Assembly: GCA_963813555.1 (NCBI GenBank)
Contig: CAWEZX010000009.1
Location: forward strand, 367,757 to 431,756
Origin: Roseiarcus sp963813555
GTDB lineage: Bacteria; Pseudomonadota; Alphaproteobacteria; Rhizobiales; Beijerinckiaceae
Direction: 5' to 3'
Length of the DNA: 64,000 bases
Notes under the pieces: model-generated
What the model was told of the DNA's origin: nothing
The model's database searches: none
The model's input: the letters and a program-made list of their open reading frames with translations, nothing else
In this document: positions 60,829 to 64,000 of the stretch, piece by piece
Position numbering within the stretch: position 1 is the stretch's first letter
Layout of the letters: each line of letters begins with the position of its first letter
Translations under genes and position numbers: made by a program

Positions 60829-61355
60829 ATGTGGGATTATCTTTCCGTCGTTCCTACGGTGATCGCGATAGTCAATTCCGTGATCGCAGTCGGGGCGGCG
60901 CACTTCAAGCCCGAGAGCCAGTGGCTCAAGGTTGGACTGCTTTTGTTTGCCATCTTTGCTGGCTTAGGGGCGGCTGCTGCCACTGTCGCTGGACAGTATC
61001 ACGCGGTGCAAGCCGCCAAACAGGCTCAGGCCGAGACCGCCGAAACTCTCGCGGCGCTCGGCAAGTTCATTGCAGAGGGGAATGCGCTGTTAGGCCCACT
61101 CCGCAATCAGAATACCTCTGTGGACGAAAACAAGTTGGATGGGTGGGCCGGGAGCGTCGAGACATATCTGTCCAACTCCCTCTCTCTCTTGGTCCGTCCT
61201 TCGTAAGCCGATTTCGGGACGGCTCAGGGCTGTTGCACGGGACGCCTGTGGGCATTGACGAGAAACACGCGGGGTTTTGGAACGGCATCACTGAGAGAGT
61301 CGCACGACTAGAGCAATTCAGTGCCGAGGTATCTGCAAGGGCACCCCATCAGTAA
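60829..61355 (+). pseudogene. Unknown membrane protein, frameshifted
   Basis: The first frame has two membrane helices (about 5-22 and 35-58), then a helical stretch with repeated AAKQAQAETAETLAALG and a WAGSVETYLSNSLSLL end. The second frame continues GPSFVSRFRDGSG, then a FWNGITERVARLEQFSAEV end, which completes a protein of a kind seen in Rhizobiales: roughly 175 residues in all. The break near 61189 is explained by one missing G in TTGGTCC. Function unknown. Confidence 0.6.
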
Positions 61356-61400
61356 TGAAATCGCGCGGGCTCTTTTCGGCGCGCGGAGCCGATAGCTACC

Positions 61401-62636
61401 TTACTTCGCGTCCAATCCATAGAGCGTGTGCAGCGTGCGCACCGCGAGTTCGGTATAGACCTCGTCGATCAGCATCGAGAACTTGATCTCCGACGTGGTG
61501 ATCGCGCGAATATTGATGCCCTTCTCGGCCAGCGCCTTGAAAGCCCGCGCGGCGACGCCCGAATGCGAGCGCATGCCGACGCCGATCGCCGAGATCTTCA
61601 CCACGTCCTGCGCGCCGTGCAGCTTGGCATAGCCGATCTTCGCCTGCCGCTGCTTGAGCAGCTTGATGGCCCGCTCATACTCGGCCGCCGGCACGGTGAA
61701 GGTGATGTCGGTCGTCGTCGCGTCGCCCGAAACGACCTGGATGATCATGTCGACATTGATGTTGGCTTCGGCCAGCGGCATGAAGATCGCCGCGGCGACG
61801 CCCGGCTTGTCGGCGACCTGGCGCAAGGTGATTTGCGCCTCGTCGCGCGAGAAGGCGATGCCGGTGACGACCTCCTGCTCCATAATTTCCTCCTCGTCGC
61901 AGATGAGCGTGCCAAGCTTAGGATGCGCCGGATCGTCGAAAGACGAGCGCACGTGGAGCCTGACCTTATTTACCATCGCCACTTCGACCGAGCGCACCTG
62001 CAGCACCTTGGCGCCGAGCGAGGCCATCTCCAGCATTTCTTCGAACGACACTTTATCGAGACGGCGCGCCTTCGGCACCACACGCGGGTCGGACGTATAG
62101 ACGCCGTCGACGTCGGTATAGATATCGCAACGGTCGGCCGAGATCGCCGCGGCGAGCGCAACCGCCGAGGTGTCCGAACCGCCGCGCCCCAGCGTCGTCA
62201 CCCGATTGGTGGCTTTATGGACGCCCTGAAAGCCGGCGACGACGGCGACCTCGCCCGCCGCGAACCCCTCCCCGAGCCGCGTTCCGTCGATGCCGCTGAT
62301 GCGGGCCGATCCATGCGCGTCATCGGTGACGAGCGGAATTTGCCATCCGGCCCACGAGCGCGCTTTGAGCCCCATGTCCTTGAGCACCAGCGCCAGCAGT
62401 CCCGCCGTGATCAGTTCCCCCGTGGCGACGACGGCGTCGTATTCGGCGTTGTCGAAGTGAGAGCCCGCTTCCTTGCACCAGGCGACAAGCTCGTTGGTCT
62501 TGCCCGCCATCGCCGAGACGACGACCGCGACTTCCAAGCCGGCGTCGATCTCCCGCTTCACGTGCGCCGCAACGTTGCGGATGCGTTGAACGTCGGCGAC
62601 CGACGTGCCGCCGAATTTCATCACCAGACGCGGCAT
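61401..62636 (-). CDS. lysC: Aspartate kinase
   Basis: A 411-residue aspartokinase, first enzyme of lysine, threonine and methionine synthesis. KFGGTSVADVQRIRNVA at residues 7-23 starts the kinase domain; VTTLGRGGSDTSAVALAA and DIYTDVDGVYTSDPR form the aspartate and ATP sites. Two C-terminal ACT domains (QITLRQVADKPGVAAAIF and KISAIGVGMRSHSGVAARAF) give feedback control, usually by lysine plus threonine. The ATG at 62636 gives the family length; upstream codons to 63059 do not fit. Divergent from ubiG. Confidence 0.95.
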   Translation of the reverse strand: MPRLVMKFGGTSVADVQRIRNVAAHVKREIDAGLEVAVVVSAMAGKTNELVAWCKEAGSHFDNAEYDAVVATGELITAGLLALVLKDMGLKARSWAGWQIPLVTDDAHGSARISGIDGTRLGEGFAAGEVAVVAGFQGVHKATNRVTTLGRGGSDTSAVALAAAISADRCDIYTDVDGVYTSDPRVVPKARRLDKVSFEEMLEMASLGAKVLQVRSVEVAMVNKVRLHVRSSFDDPAHPKLGTLICDEEEIMEQEVVTGIAFSRDEAQITLRQVADKPGVAAAIFMPLAEANINVDMIIQVVSGDATTTDITFTVPAAEYERAIKLLKQRQAKIGYAKLHGAQDVVKISAIGVGMRSHSGVAARAFKALAEKGINIRAITTSEIKFSMLIDEVYTELAVRTLHTLYGLDAK

Positions 62637-62760
62637 GGATCCTTGAAACCTTGGGGGGGACGCGCAGGCTCGCGCGATGCGTGGAGGCGGCCTATAAAGG
62701 CGCGCGCCGGGTGGGTCAACGCTCAGGCCGCGCAGGCGAAAGGCAAGGGAAGGGGTCGCT

Positions 62761-63511
62761 ATGTCAGCCGGGCCGTCGCCGAGCGTCATGTCGGAGGAGA
62801 TCGCGCGCTTCGACGCGCTGGGCGAGGGGTGGTGGGATTCAGACGGGCCAATGGCGCCGCTGCATCGCCTGAACCCGGTCCGGATCGGTTGGGCGCGCGA
62901 CCTGATTGTGCGGCATTTCAAGCTTGAGGCGCCGCTCGGCGCGCCGCTCGCCGGCGTCGACCTCCTCGACGTCGGCTGCGGGGCCGGGCTGTTCGCCGAG
63001 CCGTTGGCGCGGCTCGGCGCCAATGTCATCGGCGTCGATCCGGCGACCGTCGCGATCAAGGCCGCCCGCCGTCATGCCGAGGAAACTGGCGCCAGGCTCA
63101 CCTATCGCGCGGCGACGGTCGAGGACCTGACCGCGGAGCAGCGTCGCTTCGATGTCGTCAGCGCGATGGAGGTGATCGAGCACGCGGCCGATCCGAAACG
63201 CTTCGTCGCCACGGCCGCCTCGCTGGTCAAGCCCGGCGGGCTTTTGCTCGTGTCGAACTCTCAACCGCACATTGAGGAGCTTCGCCCTCGCCATTGTCGG
63301 CGCCGAATATGTCTTGCGCTGGCTCGAGCCCGGAACGCATCGCTGGGAGCAATTCGTGACGCCGCTCGAGCTCACCGGCTTCGCCTACGCCGCGGGCTTA
63401 AGGCGCCGGAGCCTGCACGGCATGGTCTACGATCCGTTCCGGCGCGACTGGCGGCTGTCGTCCGATACGGCCGTGAACTACCTGTTCGCCGCGACCAAGC
63501 CGAAAGTCTAA
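62761..63511 (+). pseudogene. ubiG: Ubiquinone O-methyltransferase UbiG, frameshifted
   Basis: The first frame has the UbiG start (FDALGEGWWDSDGPMAPLHR and NPVRIGWARDL), SAM motif I (LLDVGCGAGLFAEPLARLGA), VIGVDPA and AMEVIEHAADP. Near 63259 the frame fails; a second frame continues FALAIVGAEYVLRWLEPGTH to a normal end. TCGAACTCTC read as TCGACTCTC (one A fewer) restores LVSTLNRTLRSFALAI. GGGAAGGGG precedes ATG 62761. UbiG performs both O-methylations of ubiquinone and is usually single-copy, so a sequence error is likely here. Confidence 0.88.
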
Positions 63512-63908
63512 ATTCCAAGCTAAATCGCTTTTGCGGGAGCGCCGCTTCGGTGAAGGGTTTCGGGCGCCGGCCCCTTGCGGACGGTCGTGCGGAATCGGGG
63601 GCCGGCGTCCGAAAGCCTCCCAAGGAGGAAACCGCGGGGAGGAAGGGGGCCGTTTGGCGAGCGCGCCTATGGGGATTTGAGGGTCGCGGACGGCTGTCGA
63701 GCGAGGCGTCGGCAGCCGACAACGTTGGGTGTTTTCAGCGGAAGCGGCGACGGCGGACGTTTTCCAAGGCGACGATGCGCGGGAGCGAGGCGTTGGCGTC
63801 GGTCGAAGGAGGATTGGCGACCGCGCGAGGTCAGCGCTCTCGTGCTCCAGCGCGCGGCTGGACGCGAAACCGATCGACGTTGCGAAGCAGGATGCGCGGC
63901 GTTGATCA
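63512..63908. other. Gap before the transposase, no gene recognised
   Basis: About 400 bases, G-rich on the plus strand, between ubiG and the transposase end. Open frames on both strands cross it but have Arg/Pro-rich, unlikely translations. It may contain the outer end of the insertion sequence. Confidence 0.45.
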
Positions 63909-64000
63909 TCATGAGGTGTCGATCCTGATCCGGGTGGGTGGTGGCGGGCGCGCAGGGCGCGGGCCTTCGAAGGTCTCGACGACGATCATCCGGCCGCCGC
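63909..64000 (-). CDS. Transposase, C-terminal end (partial)
   Basis: The last 30 codons of a minus-strand gene that enters from beyond the window. The end reads GGRMIVVETFEG, then a Pro-rich stretch and TRIRIDTS before the stop, the kind of tail I associate with Rhizobiales DDE transposases (IS1380- or IS4-like). The family is uncertain because the catalytic domain is outside the window. Confidence 0.5.
   Translation of the reverse strand, partial: GGRMIVVETFEGPRPARPPPPTRIRIDTS

Noticed and set aside
1..64000. tRNA, rRNA, CRISPR arrays and toxin-antitoxin pairs
   Set aside because: I looked in the gaps between genes for cloverleaf-like sequence, regularly spaced long direct repeats and small paired genes, and saw none I could support. 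A covariance-model scan would settle the tRNA question.

Overview
This high-GC window reads as chromosome of an alphaproteobacterium of the Rhizobiales/Hyphomicrobiales type, probably near the Beijerinckiaceae or Methylocystaceae. The basis is the codon use and several characteristic neighbourhoods: cobS with a DUF1289 gene and a retropepsin-like protease gene, purL followed by bolA, and lysC divergent from ubiG. No rRNA, tRNA or CRISPR array was recognised.

Layout. 1-15.5 kb: mostly single housekeeping or accessory genes (DUF971 end, DUF302, SWIM zinc-finger protein, PfkB kinase, pirin, FAD monooxygenase, an unknown 528-residue protein, glycosyltransferase, hydrolase, YgjP-type metalloprotease, CobP, two AlgX-like SGNH proteins, P450, ThpR). 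15.7-20.2 kb: a secreted hydrolase and a polar amino-acid ABC transporter. 20.4-28 kb: GFA protein, purL-bolA, then a rearranged scar (74-bp phased repeat, DUF3800 gene, broken VOC and MetX-like genes) before htpG. 28-35 kb: aminotransferase, a relict dusA-type integrase fused to a broken MFS gene, dusA, the cobS cluster, and a fluoride-responsive unit (riboswitch, crcB, DUF190). 35-49 kb: an arabinoside-use island (GH127, LacI regulator, GH2, ArsR-like regulator, sugar ABC transporter, GH51) that carries several lesions and is flanked by IS200, IS5 and IS110 sequences. 49.5-64 kb: an oxoprolinase/hydantoinase fusion, aldo/keto reductase, DUF427, SHOCT protein, exported beta-carbonic anhydrase, SDR, HD protein, CbpA/CbpM-like chaperone pair, LysM protein, lysC, ubiG and a transposase end.

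How the genes fit together. The 35.7-49 kb island would import arabinose-containing oligosaccharides through an ABC transporter and cut them with GH127, GH2 and GH51 enzymes, under two regulators. Its GH51 gene is split by an IS5-type element between the two catalytic regions. The sugar-binding-protein gene has lost its middle, one permease is only a 3' remnant, the LacI gene is frameshifted, and the transporter ATPase has Cys for the conserved second-last Gly of Walker A. Whole-pathway decay is the simplest reading.

Caution on frameshifts. Several genes outside the island, including ubiG, are broken by single-base indels, most of them next to a short run of one base. ubiG is normally needed for ubiquinone synthesis, so at least some of these breaks may be sequencing or assembly errors. 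IS insertion, large deletions, inversion and fused fragments cannot be explained that way.
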